Shown here piece by piece: positions 43,887-53,289 of a stretch of 64,000 nt of DNA. Each line of letters starts with the position of its first letter. Position 1 is the first letter of the stretch. The position numbers and the translations under genes are program-made. Under the pieces are notes generated by a model, which had not been told where the DNA came from, searched no databases, and worked only from the letters and a program-made list of their open reading frames with translations. The DNA lies in NCBI GenBank assembly GCA_038131795.1, contig JAYPQE010000003.1:434001-498000 (forward strand), written 5' to 3'. Source of the DNA: Eutrophobius brisbanensis. Its GTDB lineage: Bacteria > Pseudomonadota > Gammaproteobacteria > Eutrophobiales > Eutrophobiaceae.

Positions 43887-45614
43887 ATGTCACAGAATAA
43901 TCAGTTGCCCAGAATTTCAAGTTTAAACAGTACCCTCATCAATCAGATTGCGGCGGGAGAGGTCATTGAACGGCCTTCATCGGTTGTTAAAGAACTGGTT
44001 GAGAACGCCATTGATTCTGGTGCTGACAGGATAGATATATATATTGATCGGGGTGGGACAGAAAAAATACTGATTAAAGATAATGGTTGTGGCATTCATC
44101 CAGATGATCTGGAACTGGCTATTCAAAGACATACCACCAGTAAACTCCGCGACCAGGAAGGTCTTAATGCAATTCGTAGCCTTGGATTCAGAGGGGAGGC
44201 ATTGTCCAGTATTGCAGCCATATCAGATTTCTCTATTGTCTCCAGAATTCCCACGGCTGAACATGCTGTAAAACTGGAGTTTGACCCGTATACTTCCAGG
44301 TCCAGGATCTCACCTGCATCAGCGAATGTTGGCACCACGGTAGAAGTGATTAAATTATTTCAACCTGTACCGGTCCGAAGAAAATTCCTACGCTCACCGA
44401 AAACAGAATATCTACACGTTTTTGAAGTGTTAAAACGACTTGCACTGAGTCATTATGAAATTGATTTCAGGTTTTATCACAATGGCAAACAAAAGCTTTA
44501 TTGTCCGGCCAGTCATCAAAAATACGATGACAGAATAGCATCCGTGCTGGATAGACCGTTCTACAACAATGCATGGTTTATTGATGGGAGTATCCAGGAT
44601 ATCAAGGTCTGGGGGTGGTTGGGAAATGCAAAAACCGCCAGGAATCAGTCTGACAGACAATACCTTTTCTTAAATGGTCGAATTATCAAGGACAAGCATA
44701 TTAGTCATGCCATTCGTAAAGCAATGGAATCGGTTATGCATGAATCTCGATACCCCAGTTATATCATTTATCTGGATGTCGATCCCGCAATTGTTGATGT
44801 AAACGTTCACCCGACGAAACAAGAGGTCAGGTTCCGTTCGCCACGGACTGTCCACGATTTTATTTATGCGCTTATAAGTGATTTGATCAGGCAACATACA
44901 CAGGCAGGATCATTAGTGGACACAGATAACGTATTGCAGAAAGATCAGCCTGAAAGGATAAATACATCGCTAAAAATTAATGATCTACCAAATGAATATT
45001 CAGTCAGCGATTTAAATTTAAGCGAAAATAGTGAAGACCTTAATCACTTAGGTATACCGGTTATGATCTTGCCGGGGAATATTCTCATCACCAGGCGAGG
45101 CGATGAACTCAGGATCATTGATTTTGCCAACCTGACCAGGCACTACTTGTTGGAGTCGTTGTCTGAACAAATAGAGCAATCAAAGCTTAAACCACGACCG
45201 TTACTTGTACCGGTTAACTTCACATTTAGTGATGAACAAATCCATGTGGTGATTGATAATAGCGCAAAATTGGAACAATTAGGGTTTGAGGTCACCCCGT
45301 CCGGACCAAACACCATCCTGGTGCGTTCGGTTCCGTCCTCATTACCTGATGTGGATATTGAGCAGGTCCTCCATAAGTTCATAAATACATTTCAACAGGG
45401 TGTTAATGACACGGGTAGCGCCTTGATGGAAGTGCTGAGTGCGATGGTGGAATATACAGCTATGGATTACTCATTTACTTCTCTGAGTGAGATCAAGTCA
45501 ATCTTGAAACGTTATACTTCTCTGGGGTTGCCGTTTTTACAGAAGAATTTAAAAGGCTACTGGCGAACCATTAACAGTCAGGAATTATTACAGATACTTA
45601 ATGATGGGAAATAA
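43887..45614 (+). CDS. mutL: DNA mismatch repair protein MutL
   Basis: This 575-residue GHKL ATPase is of usual gammaproteobacterial length. N-terminal motifs are clear: AAGEVIERPSSVVKELVENAIDSGA, DNGCGI, TSKLRDQEGL and RSLGFRGEALSSIAA. The C-terminal dimerisation domain lacks the DQHA(X)2E(X)4E endonuclease motif; the comparable stretch reads IDFANLTRHYLLE. It is therefore of the non-nicking type that relies on another nuclease such as MutH. It couples MutS recognition to strand removal. The miaA start overlaps its end by 14 bases. Confidence 0.96.
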   Translation: MSQNNQLPRISSLNSTLINQIAAGEVIERPSSVVKELVENAIDSGADRIDIYIDRGGTEKILIKDNGCGIHPDDLELAIQRHTTSKLRDQEGLNAIRSLGFRGEALSSIAAISDFSIVSRIPTAEHAVKLEFDPYTSRSRISPASANVGTTVEVIKLFQPVPVRRKFLRSPKTEYLHVFEVLKRLALSHYEIDFRFYHNGKQKLYCPASHQKYDDRIASVLDRPFYNNAWFIDGSIQDIKVWGWLGNAKTARNQSDRQYLFLNGRIIKDKHISHAIRKAMESVMHESRYPSYIIYLDVDPAIVDVNVHPTKQEVRFRSPRTVHDFIYALISDLIRQHTQAGSLVDTDNVLQKDQPERINTSLKINDLPNEYSVSDLNLSENSEDLNHLGIPVMILPGNILITRRGDELRIIDFANLTRHYLLESLSEQIEQSKLKPRPLLVPVNFTFSDEQIHVVIDNSAKLEQLGFEVTPSGPNTILVRSVPSSLPDVDIEQVLHKFINTFQQGVNDTGSALMEVLSAMVEYTAMDYSFTSLSEIKSILKRYTSLGLPFLQKNLKGYWRTINSQELLQILNDGK

Positions 45615-46563
45615 TGCCTCAAACGAAAGTCCAGTCGTATTTTTGATGGGGCCAACGGCAACAGGAAAAACACGCCTGGCGGCTGAATTAGTTCAGCACC
45701 TACCACTTGATATTATCAGTGTAGATTCTGCCATGGTGTATCGGGGTATGGATATTGGTACCGCAAAACCGGACAAGACGATTTTACAAAGTGCCCCACA
45801 TCGGTTAATCAATATCTGTGATCCAACAGAGCGCTATTCAGCGGGTAATTTTGTTGCCGATGCCAGACGGGAAATGGAACAGGTATATGCGGCCGGAAAA
45901 ATTCCATTACTGGTGGGAGGTACGGGCCTGTATTTTCGAAGTTTGGAAAAAGGGTTTTCAGTATTACCCGCAGCAGATCCTGTTATACGTGAACGCTTAA
46001 CTTCACAATTACAGGAAAAAGGCCTGCAATATCTGTATGACCGTTTAATCGCGGTGGATCCGGAGTCAGCAGAGCGGATCAATAAAAATGATCCGCAGCG
46101 AATACAACGGGCCCTGGAAATCTATGAGGCTACGGGGACACCGGCCTCTAAATGGTACGCAAAGGGGCGTATACAGCAGATGGAGCACCCTGTTGTGAAA
46201 ATTGTCGTAGCGCCTCAGGAACGGTCTGTATTGCATAATAGAATTGATCAACGATTCCTGAAAATGCTGGAATCGGGCCTGGTGGAGGAAGTCAAAGCCC
46301 TCAGGCAACGCGGTGACCTTCATGTCGGTTTGCCGTCCATGCGTCTGGTGGGCTACCGTCAGGTATGGCAATATCTGGATGGAGAATACTCATATAAGCA
46401 AATGATAAATAAGGGTATTATTGCTACCCGGCAACTGGCAAAAAGGCAATTTACCTGGTTGAGAAAAGAAGAAAATGCTCACTGGGTAGATAGTGAACAG
46501 CCAAAATTGTCACAATATTTACAAAATTATATTGAGTCCCGTGCACTCTATAATGGCTCATAG
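45601..46563 (+). CDS. miaA: tRNA dimethylallyltransferase
   Basis: This 320-residue enzyme transfers a dimethylallyl group to A37 of tRNAs reading UNN codons. The P-loop is MGPTATGKTRLA, followed by SVDSAMVYRGMDIGTAKP, LVGGTGLYFRSL, and the tRNA-binding MRLVGYRQVWQYL, RQLAKRQFTWLR. It is cytoplasmic. Its place between mutL and hfq is conserved in gammaproteobacteria. Two adjacent ATG codons (45601, 45604) are equally possible starts. Confidence 0.96.
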   Translation: MMGNNASNESPVVFLMGPTATGKTRLAAELVQHLPLDIISVDSAMVYRGMDIGTAKPDKTILQSAPHRLINICDPTERYSAGNFVADARREMEQVYAAGKIPLLVGGTGLYFRSLEKGFSVLPAADPVIRERLTSQLQEKGLQYLYDRLIAVDPESAERINKNDPQRIQRALEIYEATGTPASKWYAKGRIQQMEHPVVKIVVAPQERSVLHNRIDQRFLKMLESGLVEEVKALRQRGDLHVGLPSMRLVGYRQVWQYLDGEYSYKQMINKGIIATRQLAKRQFTWLRKEENAHWVDSEQPKLSQYLQNYIESRALYNGS

Positions 46564-46661
46564 TAAACTACAGCCTATTGAGGAGTAGGCGGGTCAGGGA
46601 CAGACGTCATGGAAGAAACACGAATAACTATAACGAAATAAAGAAAAAAAGGAGAACCAAC

Positions 46662-46904
46662 ATGAGTAAGGGGCATACATTGCAGGATCCCTTTCTTAAT
46701 GCATTACGTAAGGACAGAATCCCGGTTGCAATATATCTGGTCAATGGAATCAAGTTACAGGGACAGGTTGAGTCGTTTGATCAATTTGTTATTTTACTTC
46801 GAAATTCTGTCAATCAGCTGGTCTATAAACATGCGGTCTCTACGATCGTCCCCACCCGTAATGTTAAGATGCCCAGGCCAGATGAGGATGGTGACAACAT
46901 TTGA
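46662..46904 (+). CDS. hfq: RNA chaperone Hfq
   Basis: This 80-residue Sm-like protein forms hexameric rings that pair small RNAs with mRNAs. Sm1 is visible in LQDPFLNALRKDRIPVAIYLVNGIKLQGQVESFDQF, and the Sm2 signature is YKHAVSTIVP. AGGAG stands eight bases before the ATG at 46662, so the open frame upstream is not used. The C-terminal tail is short (about ten residues after NVKMP). Confidence 0.97.
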   Translation: MSKGHTLQDPFLNALRKDRIPVAIYLVNGIKLQGQVESFDQFVILLRNSVNQLVYKHAVSTIVPTRNVKMPRPDEDGDNI

Positions 46905-46928
46905 TTCATATAAAGGGCTTTAACTGAT

Positions 46929-48209
46929 TTGACTGAGGTTGATGCAGCTGAGGTCAAACGCGCAGTACTAGTTAATATTGACTTCAATACGCCGCGGTTT
47001 GATGAAGAACTGGATGAATTTGTCCAGCTTGTAGAATCAACCGGATTGACGCCTGAAATTGTCTTTGGAGGTCACAGAGACAGGCCTGATGCCCGGTTAT
47101 TTATCGGCAAAGGCAAGGTGGCTGAAATTGCCGATTTCATCAGTGCCAACGATATTGACCTGGTCATTTTCAATCATGAGCTCACCCCGGCACAGGAACG
47201 TAATCTTGAAAAAGAATTGAAGTGTCGGGTCCTGGACAGGGTTGGTTTGATTCTCGATATTTTTGCCCTCAGGGCCAGAAGCTATGAGGGTAAGTTGCAG
47301 GTTGAACTGGCCCAGTTGCAACACCTTTCCACACGGTTGGTCAGGGGGTGGACCCACCTTGAGAGGCAGAAAGGTGGTATTGGACTGAGAGGTCCGGGGG
47401 AAACCCAGCTGGAAACTGACCGCCGATTAATTGGTAATCGCATCAAGGCCATTAATAACCGGTTGAGCAGGGTCAGAAGCCAACGTCATCAGGGACGAAA
47501 ATGGCGGAAACGCTCAGGTGTCCCCGTGGTGTCGTTAGTGGGCTATACCAATGCCGGTAAATCGACTTTGTTTAACAGGTTAAGTGGGGCTAGCGTTTAT
47601 ACAGCCGATAAACTGTTTGCCACACTGGACCCGACATTGCGACAGGTCGAACTAATTCCGGGTACTAAAATCATATTAAGTGATACGGTGGGTTTTATCC
47701 GGCATATTCCCCATGATCTGATTCAGGCATTTCATGCAACACTGGAAGAGGTCAAATCTGCCGATCTGTTATTGCATGTGGTGGATGTCAATGATGAACA
47801 ACGTGATGATCATATCGAGCAGGTGAATTCCGTAATCAAGCAGATCGAGGCTGATGAGGTACCTCAGATTATGGTCTTTAACAAGATAGACATGTCGGAT
47901 ACGGTACTTGCTCATACCATAGAGAACCCGGGAGGAATGCCGAAGTGCTGGATTTCGGCACATACCGGGGAAGGACTGGAGCAACTCAGGGAGTTAATCG
48001 GCAGAAATATAAAACCGAAAAAGCATATATTTAAAGTGCATGTGCCGGCTGAGGGCGGTAAATTACGTGCCAGTTTGTTTGAAAAGGGTGCAGTAAAGCA
48101 TGAGGTCCTGGATGGTGAAGGTGGCTGGCTGATTGATGTCAGTATAGATCAGCCTTCATTGGAGAAAATCTTTAGGGATAATGGCAGTGAGTTATCTATG
48201 ATCCAGTAA
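46929..48209 (+). CDS. hflX: ribosome-associated GTPase HflX
   Basis: This 426-residue GTPase splits stalled or stressed ribosomes. The N-terminal HflX domain includes RPDARLFIGKGKVAEIA and FNHELTPAQERNLE. A helical linker follows (GIGLRGPGETQLETDRRLI). The G domain has G1 GYTNAGKSTLFNRL, G3 SDTVGFI, and NKID as G4. It starts with TTG at 46929, 24 bp after hfq. Cytoplasmic and ribosome bound. Confidence 0.95.
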   Translation: MTEVDAAEVKRAVLVNIDFNTPRFDEELDEFVQLVESTGLTPEIVFGGHRDRPDARLFIGKGKVAEIADFISANDIDLVIFNHELTPAQERNLEKELKCRVLDRVGLILDIFALRARSYEGKLQVELAQLQHLSTRLVRGWTHLERQKGGIGLRGPGETQLETDRRLIGNRIKAINNRLSRVRSQRHQGRKWRKRSGVPVVSLVGYTNAGKSTLFNRLSGASVYTADKLFATLDPTLRQVELIPGTKIILSDTVGFIRHIPHDLIQAFHATLEEVKSADLLLHVVDVNDEQRDDHIEQVNSVIKQIEADEVPQIMVFNKIDMSDTVLAHTIENPGGMPKCWISAHTGEGLEQLRELIGRNIKPKKHIFKVHVPAEGGKLRASLFEKGAVKHEVLDGEGGWLIDVSIDQPSLEKIFRDNGSELSMIQ

Positions 48210-48289
48210 AATCTGCTGGATAATGTGTTACGATTACTGAATGATAATAATCACAATCGAGCATTGCTCGTATATTTTGGAGTTTAAAA

Positions 48290-49453
48290 ATGGGTTGGAA
48301 TGAACCTGGTGGTAATAATAAAGATAAAGACCCCTGGAACAAGGGTCCCGGGGGTGGCGATGAAGGGCCTCCGGATCTGGATGAAATTGTAAAAAAGATG
48401 CAGGAAGGTCTGGGAGGTATCTTTGGCCGGAAATCTCCTTCATCCATAGGTGGAGGCAATAATGCATCTCCAATGCTCATATTGGGTATCCTGGCAGTTT
48501 TAACAGCTATGCTGGTATATGATATTACCTATACAATCGATCAGCAGGAACGAGGCGTGGTCATGCGTTTTGGTCAATATATTAAAACCATGCAGCCGGG
48601 TCTGAATTTTGCCCTCCCCAGTTTTATCGATGAAGTTGAACGAGTGAATGTTGGGCAGGTACGCTCTATTCAACATAATACCTCCATGCTAACTCAGGAT
48701 GAGAACATCGTTGATGTAGAAGTTGCCGTACAGTGGCGCATAAGCGAACCGTCTGATTTTCTGTTTAATGTAGTGATGCCAGAGATAACCTTGCAACAGG
48801 TGGCCGAAAGTGCCGTTAGAAGTGTTATTGGTAAAAGTACCCTGGATTTTGTACTCACCGAAGGGCGTAGTGATGTTGCCCAAAATCAGGAAACGCTGAT
48901 GCAGCAGATATTAACGGATTACAATGCTGGTATTTTAATCGTTAAGGTAGACATGCAGACTGCAAAGCCGCCAGAGCCAGTGAAAGCGGCATTTGATGAT
49001 GCCATCAAGGCCCGAGAAGATGAGCAACGTCTGGTCAATGAAGCTGAAGCATATAGAAATGAAATAATTCCCCAGGCAAGGGGGCAGGCTGCCAGGGTGA
49101 GGGAGCAGGCGAATGGCTATAAGGCTAGGGTCATTGCAGAAGCTGAAGGTAATGCCGCCAGGTTTGAACAATTACTTACTGAATATGAACGTGCCCCTGC
49201 TGTGACCCGGGAACGGTTATACCTGGAGACCATGCAGCAGGTATTGTCGAATACGAATAAGGTACTGCTCGATTCTGAAGGAAATAACAGCCTGATGTAT
49301 CTGCCTATAGACAAAATTCTTGAGAACAATAACCGTAGCAGCGGTTCACTCAGTACTAAGCCCGTTGAAGCACCTCTATCCGGTTCATCAACATTTCAGG
49401 CACCTCAAAATCAGTATGACAGGTCCAACAGTAGAGACAGGGGAGTAAGATAA
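48290..49453 (+). CDS. hflK: FtsH protease activity modulator HflK
   Basis: This 387-residue SPFH-domain membrane protein starts with a glycine- and proline-rich cytoplasmic tail (WNEPGGNNKDKDPWNKGPGGGDEGPPDL), typical of HflK. One membrane span follows (about residues 63-80, MLILGILAVLTAMLVYDI), then an SPFH domain (DQQERGVVMRFGQY; GLNFALPSFIDEVERVNVG) and an EA-rich helix (AEAEGNAARFEQLLTEYERAP). With HflC it forms a cage around FtsH and limits its proteolysis. hflC starts on the last base of its stop codon. Confidence 0.96.
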   Translation: MGWNEPGGNNKDKDPWNKGPGGGDEGPPDLDEIVKKMQEGLGGIFGRKSPSSIGGGNNASPMLILGILAVLTAMLVYDITYTIDQQERGVVMRFGQYIKTMQPGLNFALPSFIDEVERVNVGQVRSIQHNTSMLTQDENIVDVEVAVQWRISEPSDFLFNVVMPEITLQQVAESAVRSVIGKSTLDFVLTEGRSDVAQNQETLMQQILTDYNAGILIVKVDMQTAKPPEPVKAAFDDAIKAREDEQRLVNEAEAYRNEIIPQARGQAARVREQANGYKARVIAEAEGNAARFEQLLTEYERAPAVTRERLYLETMQQVLSNTNKVLLDSEGNNSLMYLPIDKILENNNRSSGSLSTKPVEAPLSGSSTFQAPQNQYDRSNSRDRGVR

Positions 49454-50322
49454 TGGCATTTATTAGAGCGTTAATTCCGGTCGTGGTCATCGTTATTATT
49501 CTTGCTTATTTCTCAATGTTTCGGGTCTTCCAATATGAACAGGCCATTGTATTCAAGTTCAGAGAAATTCAGGATACGGTGGAAGAGCCTGGTCTGCATT
49601 TCATTATTCCGTGGATCAACACCTATCAGAAATTTGAAACTCGATTGCTGAATTTTGACCAGGAAGAGCAACGATTTTTGACCGTAGAAAAGAAAGACGT
49701 CCTGGTGGATTATTATGTTAAATGGCGAATCTCGAACGTCGAGGAATTTTATACGGCCACCCGCGGCGGTGATATTCAGTATGCAAATGGACTGTTAGGA
49801 CAACGTATCAATCGTGCACTCAGGGATGAATTTGGTAAAAGGACTGTGCAGGAAGTGGTTGCAGGGGCCCGGGGGGAGATACTGGATATTGTCCAGTCCA
49901 CCACAGAAATGGTGCAACGTGAGTTAGGTATAGATGTGGTCGATGTCAGGACCAAGAAAATTGACTTGCCACAGGAAGTCAGTTCCTCAGTTTATGACAG
50001 GATGAGGGCAGAGCGGACCCGTGTTGCCAAGGATTTCAGGGCAAGGGGAGGCGAGGCTGCTGAAAGGATACGTGCCAATGCTGATAGAGAACAGGAGATT
50101 ATCCTGGCCAATGCCTATCGTGATGCTGAGACTATTCGCGGTGAAGGAGATGCCCAGGCCACGGAAATCTATGCCTCTGCGTATGGGAAAGATCAGGACT
50201 TTTTCGCCTTTTATCGAAGCCTGATTGCATATCAGAACAGCTTCATTGGAAATAGTGATATCATGATTCTAAAGCCTGATTCGGAATTTTTTAAATACTT
50301 CAGAGGACAGCAGGGAAGATAA
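49453..50322 (+). CDS. hflC: FtsH protease activity modulator HflC
   Basis: This 289-residue partner of HflK has an N-terminal membrane span (residues 5-22), then an SPFH domain (EQAIVFKFREIQDTVEEPGLHFIIPW) and the helix RVAKDFRARGGEAAERIRANADREQEIILANAYRDAE, which shows the alternating charged pattern of the family. It lies in the inner membrane with most of its mass in the periplasm. It overlaps hflK by one base. Confidence 0.96.
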   Translation: MAFIRALIPVVVIVIILAYFSMFRVFQYEQAIVFKFREIQDTVEEPGLHFIIPWINTYQKFETRLLNFDQEEQRFLTVEKKDVLVDYYVKWRISNVEEFYTATRGGDIQYANGLLGQRINRALRDEFGKRTVQEVVAGARGEILDIVQSTTEMVQRELGIDVVDVRTKKIDLPQEVSSSVYDRMRAERTRVAKDFRARGGEAAERIRANADREQEIILANAYRDAETIRGEGDAQATEIYASAYGKDQDFFAFYRSLIAYQNSFIGNSDIMILKPDSEFFKYFRGQQGR

Positions 50323-50366
50323 CTATCACAATAATCTCACCGGATAATCGTCTGCAAAAATAAACA

Positions 50367-50552
50367 ATGTGGACTGATATATTAACCGCGTTGGCGCTGG
50401 TATTTATACTTGAAGGGATCATACCGTTTTTAAACCCAGATGGCATTCGAAAGATGTTTTTAATGGCATCCCAATTGAATAATACCAGTCTGAGATTCAT
50501 GGGATTAACAAGTATGTTGTTGGGGTTAATATTTTTATATTTGGTTCGTTAG
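50367..50552 (+). CDS. DUF2065 small membrane protein (YjeT-like)
   Basis: This 61-residue protein has two membrane helices (about 5-22 and 43-60) joined by FLNPDGIRKMFLMASQLNN, the DUF2065 pattern. It sits between hflC and the hisZ start, as yjeT does in many gammaproteobacteria. Function unknown; position suggests a link to HflKC or the envelope. Confidence 0.85.
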   Translation: MWTDILTALALVFILEGIIPFLNPDGIRKMFLMASQLNNTSLRFMGLTSMLLGLIFLYLVR

Positions 50553-50553
50553 C

Positions 50554-51738
50554 ATGTCTGAAAGTAAATCATGGATATTACCAGAAGGAATAGAAGAGGT
50601 GCTTCCACCACAGGCATATCATCTTGAACTTCTGTCGCGCAAAATTATTGATCAGTTTGATAGCTGGGGCTATGAACTGGTCATGCCTCCACTTATTGAA
50701 TATCTGGAATCATTACTTACCGGTACCGGTAAAGATCTTGATCTAAAGACCTTCAAAATTACAGACCAGATCTCCGGGCGATTAATGGGAATCCGTGCGG
50801 ACATGACACCGCAGGTTGCTCGGATAGATAGTAGCCTGTTGAAGCGAGAGGTACCGGTCAGATTATCTTATCTGGGTACGGTATTGCATACCCGTACGCG
50901 CACCCTGGGTGGAACCAGGGCACCCATGCAAATAGGTGCAGAACTATACGGACATGCTGGTGTGGAAAGCGATGCAGAAATACTCTCTCTGATGTTAATG
51001 ACCCTGCAAACCGCGGGTGTTAGAAACGTCTATGTAGATATTGGCCATATGGGTATCTACCGTCGGATGATGCAATTATTGAATGTGACTGCAGAGCAGG
51101 AAGCGCAGATATTTTCTTTGTTACAGAAAAAAGCCGGCTCGGAACTGGATAGTGAAATGAAGTCATGGGGTGTAACAACAAAGCTTCATGATACAGTTTT
51201 GTCACTGATGAATTTATATGGGGACGACAAGGTTTTTTATGAGGCCCGCCAACTGTTTAATAATATTGATGAGACCATCATCAATTGTATTGATGAGCTG
51301 GAAAAAATTGCTGAGTTAACACAAAAGCATGTTAAGGATGCATCCTTAATGTACGATCTGTCTGATCTTGGAGGATATAATTATCACAACGGGATGATGT
51401 TTACTGCCTATACACAAGGCCAGGGACAGGGGATAGCCTTTGGTGGACGTTATGACGGTATAGGGAAAGAATTTGGTCGGTCGAGATCTGCAACAGGTTT
51501 TAGTTCCGATGTGAAATTGCTCAATGAACTGAGTCATCATCCATCTCTAGAGGCTTCTGCCATTTTTGCACCCAGCTCCGACGTGCCAGGTTTGCATGAT
51601 GCAGTGAATGATTTACGGAAACAGGGAGAAAAAGTCATTTATCAGTTGTCTGGCCAGACAGGTGATGCAAAGACAATGGGGTGTGACAGGGAATTATATC
51701 TGGACAGCGGTCGATGGCGGGTTCGCGACCTGTCGTAA
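50554..51738 (+). CDS. hisZ: ATP phosphoribosyltransferase regulatory subunit HisZ
   Basis: This 394-residue histidyl-tRNA-synthetase-like protein has class II motifs: LPEGIEEVLPPQAYHLELL at the N-terminus, GRLMGIRADMTPQVARI, and IAFGGRYDGIGKEFGRSRSATGFS. The anticodon-binding domain of true HisRS is reduced, consistent with HisZ, which assembles with short-form HisG to catalyse the first step of histidine synthesis. It starts one base after the DUF2065 stop. No other his gene is nearby; the hflKC-hisZ-purA order is usual for this lineage. Confidence 0.93.
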   Translation: MSESKSWILPEGIEEVLPPQAYHLELLSRKIIDQFDSWGYELVMPPLIEYLESLLTGTGKDLDLKTFKITDQISGRLMGIRADMTPQVARIDSSLLKREVPVRLSYLGTVLHTRTRTLGGTRAPMQIGAELYGHAGVESDAEILSLMLMTLQTAGVRNVYVDIGHMGIYRRMMQLLNVTAEQEAQIFSLLQKKAGSELDSEMKSWGVTTKLHDTVLSLMNLYGDDKVFYEARQLFNNIDETIINCIDELEKIAELTQKHVKDASLMYDLSDLGGYNYHNGMMFTAYTQGQGQGIAFGGRYDGIGKEFGRSRSATGFSSDVKLLNELSHHPSLEASAIFAPSSDVPGLHDAVNDLRKQGEKVIYQLSGQTGDAKTMGCDRELYLDSGRWRVRDLS

Positions 51739-51784
51739 GTCATACGTTATACGAAACCAGTAATCACTGAAGAGAAAATAATAT

Positions 51785-53077
51785 ATGGGTAAAAATGTTG
51801 TCATCATCGGTAGCCAGTGGGGTGATGAGGGTAAAGGCAAGATTGTCGATCTGTTAACGGAGCGGACTGCAGCGGTAGTCCGGTTTCAGGGAGGGCATAA
51901 TGCAGGTCATACTGTTGTCATAGATGGCGAAAAGACCATCTTGCATTTAATACCTTCAGGAATTTTGCGGGACAATACCCAGTGTCTAATTGGTAATGGG
52001 GTGGTGATTTCACCAGACGCCTTACTGGAAGAGATGAATTTATTGGAAAAAAGTGGTATTCCGGTGAGGGAAAGATTACAAATCAGTGAGGCCTGCCCAC
52101 TGATCCTGCCCTACCATATAGCACTGGATCAGGCCCGGGAAAAGGCGAGAGGAAATGCCGCAATTGGTACCACCGGCCGTGGAATAGGGCCGGCCTATGA
52201 AGATAAGGTAGCAAGACGTGCATTACGGATGGGGGATTTTCTACACAGGGAACGGTTCGCCGCCAGTCTTGGAGAAGTACTTGATTATCATAATTTTGTC
52301 CTGAAAAATTATTACAAATCCACACCTCTGGATTTTCAATCGTTATTAGATGACGTGATGCAATCAGCAGAACAATTAATCCCCCTGATTACTGATATTA
52401 CCAGTCGGTTATTTGCAATTCAGGGTAACGGTGGTGATGTTTTATTTGAAGGTGCCCAGGGTACTTTGCTGGATATAGACCACGGTACGTATCCCTATGT
52501 GACATCATCCAATACGACAGCTGGTGCGGCATCCACCGGAACAGGTTTTGGGCCCTTGAATTTTGACTATGTGCTGGCAATCACCAAGGCCTATACAACA
52601 CGGGTTGGTGCCGGACCATTTCCCACAGAATTGTTTGATGATATAGGTGCCCACCTCTCCAGTAGAGGTCATGAATTTGGAGCCACAACCGGCAGGCCCA
52701 GACGTTGTGGTTGGTTTGATGCCGTTGCATTGAGACGGTCAATCCAGATCAACAGCATAACAGGTCTGTGTATGACCAAGCTGGATGTGCTGGATGGGTT
52801 GGAATCCATTCAAATCTGTACGGGATATACTATCGATGGTCAGCAGCATGATACGCCCCCATCAGGGGCGGATGCTATTGCACAGTGTGAACCTGTATAC
52901 GAGGAACATTCTGGATGGGAAGGTTCAACAGTTGGGATAAGGGAATACAATCAGTTGCCCAAGGAGGCAAGAAGTTACCTCAAACGGATAGAAGAACTGA
53001 CTGAAACGGGTATTGATATAATCTCAACCGGCCCGGACCGGGCTGATACGATCGTTATCAGGCATCCATTTGATTGA
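51785..53077 (+). CDS. purA: adenylosuccinate synthetase
   Basis: This 430-residue enzyme joins IMP and aspartate using GTP, the first step from IMP to AMP. The N-terminal P-loop is GSQWGDEGKGKIVDLL, followed by GGHNAGHTVV with the active-site histidine. Later motifs are TTGRGIGPAYEDK, FEGAQGTLLDIDHGTYPYVTSSNTTAG and GRPRRCGWFDAVALR. Length is normal and the enzyme is cytoplasmic. Confidence 0.97.
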   Translation: MGKNVVIIGSQWGDEGKGKIVDLLTERTAAVVRFQGGHNAGHTVVIDGEKTILHLIPSGILRDNTQCLIGNGVVISPDALLEEMNLLEKSGIPVRERLQISEACPLILPYHIALDQAREKARGNAAIGTTGRGIGPAYEDKVARRALRMGDFLHRERFAASLGEVLDYHNFVLKNYYKSTPLDFQSLLDDVMQSAEQLIPLITDITSRLFAIQGNGGDVLFEGAQGTLLDIDHGTYPYVTSSNTTAGAASTGTGFGPLNFDYVLAITKAYTTRVGAGPFPTELFDDIGAHLSSRGHEFGATTGRPRRCGWFDAVALRRSIQINSITGLCMTKLDVLDGLESIQICTGYTIDGQQHDTPPSGADAIAQCEPVYEEHSGWEGSTVGIREYNQLPKEARSYLKRIEELTETGIDIISTGPDRADTIVIRHPFD

Positions 53078-53123
53078 TAGCGTAGTATGTACTGGGCTGA
53101 ATAAGAGCTGATGATTGTAAGGT

Positions 53124-53210
53124 TGGTGCCGAGGAGAGGACTTGAACCTCCACTGAGTTACCCCAACTAGCACCTGAAGCTAGCGCGTCTACCAATTCCG
53201 CCACCTCGGC
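53124..53210 (-). tRNA. tRNA-Leu, anticodon CAG
   Basis: The minus strand folds into a class II tRNA. The acceptor stem GCCGAGG pairs with CCTCGGC, followed by ACCA encoded in the DNA. The D-arm holds GGCGGAATTGGTAGAC, the anticodon arm is CTAGCTTCAGGTGCTAG with CAG in the loop, and a long variable arm is followed by the GGTTCAAGTCC T-loop. The sequence is very close to E. coli tRNA-Leu(CAG). It lies opposite to purA and rnr in the gap between them. Confidence 0.95.
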
Positions 53211-53289
53211 AAGGCAACATACTGGAATAAGACGGCGGACTTTACCGATACACTGGTTACTTGTCAATGTTACACTATAGAATACTATC

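Noticed and set aside
46578..46661. 28-residue N-terminal extension of Hfq
   Set aside because: The AGGAG site and normal Hfq start are at 46662; the extension is basic filler with no match.
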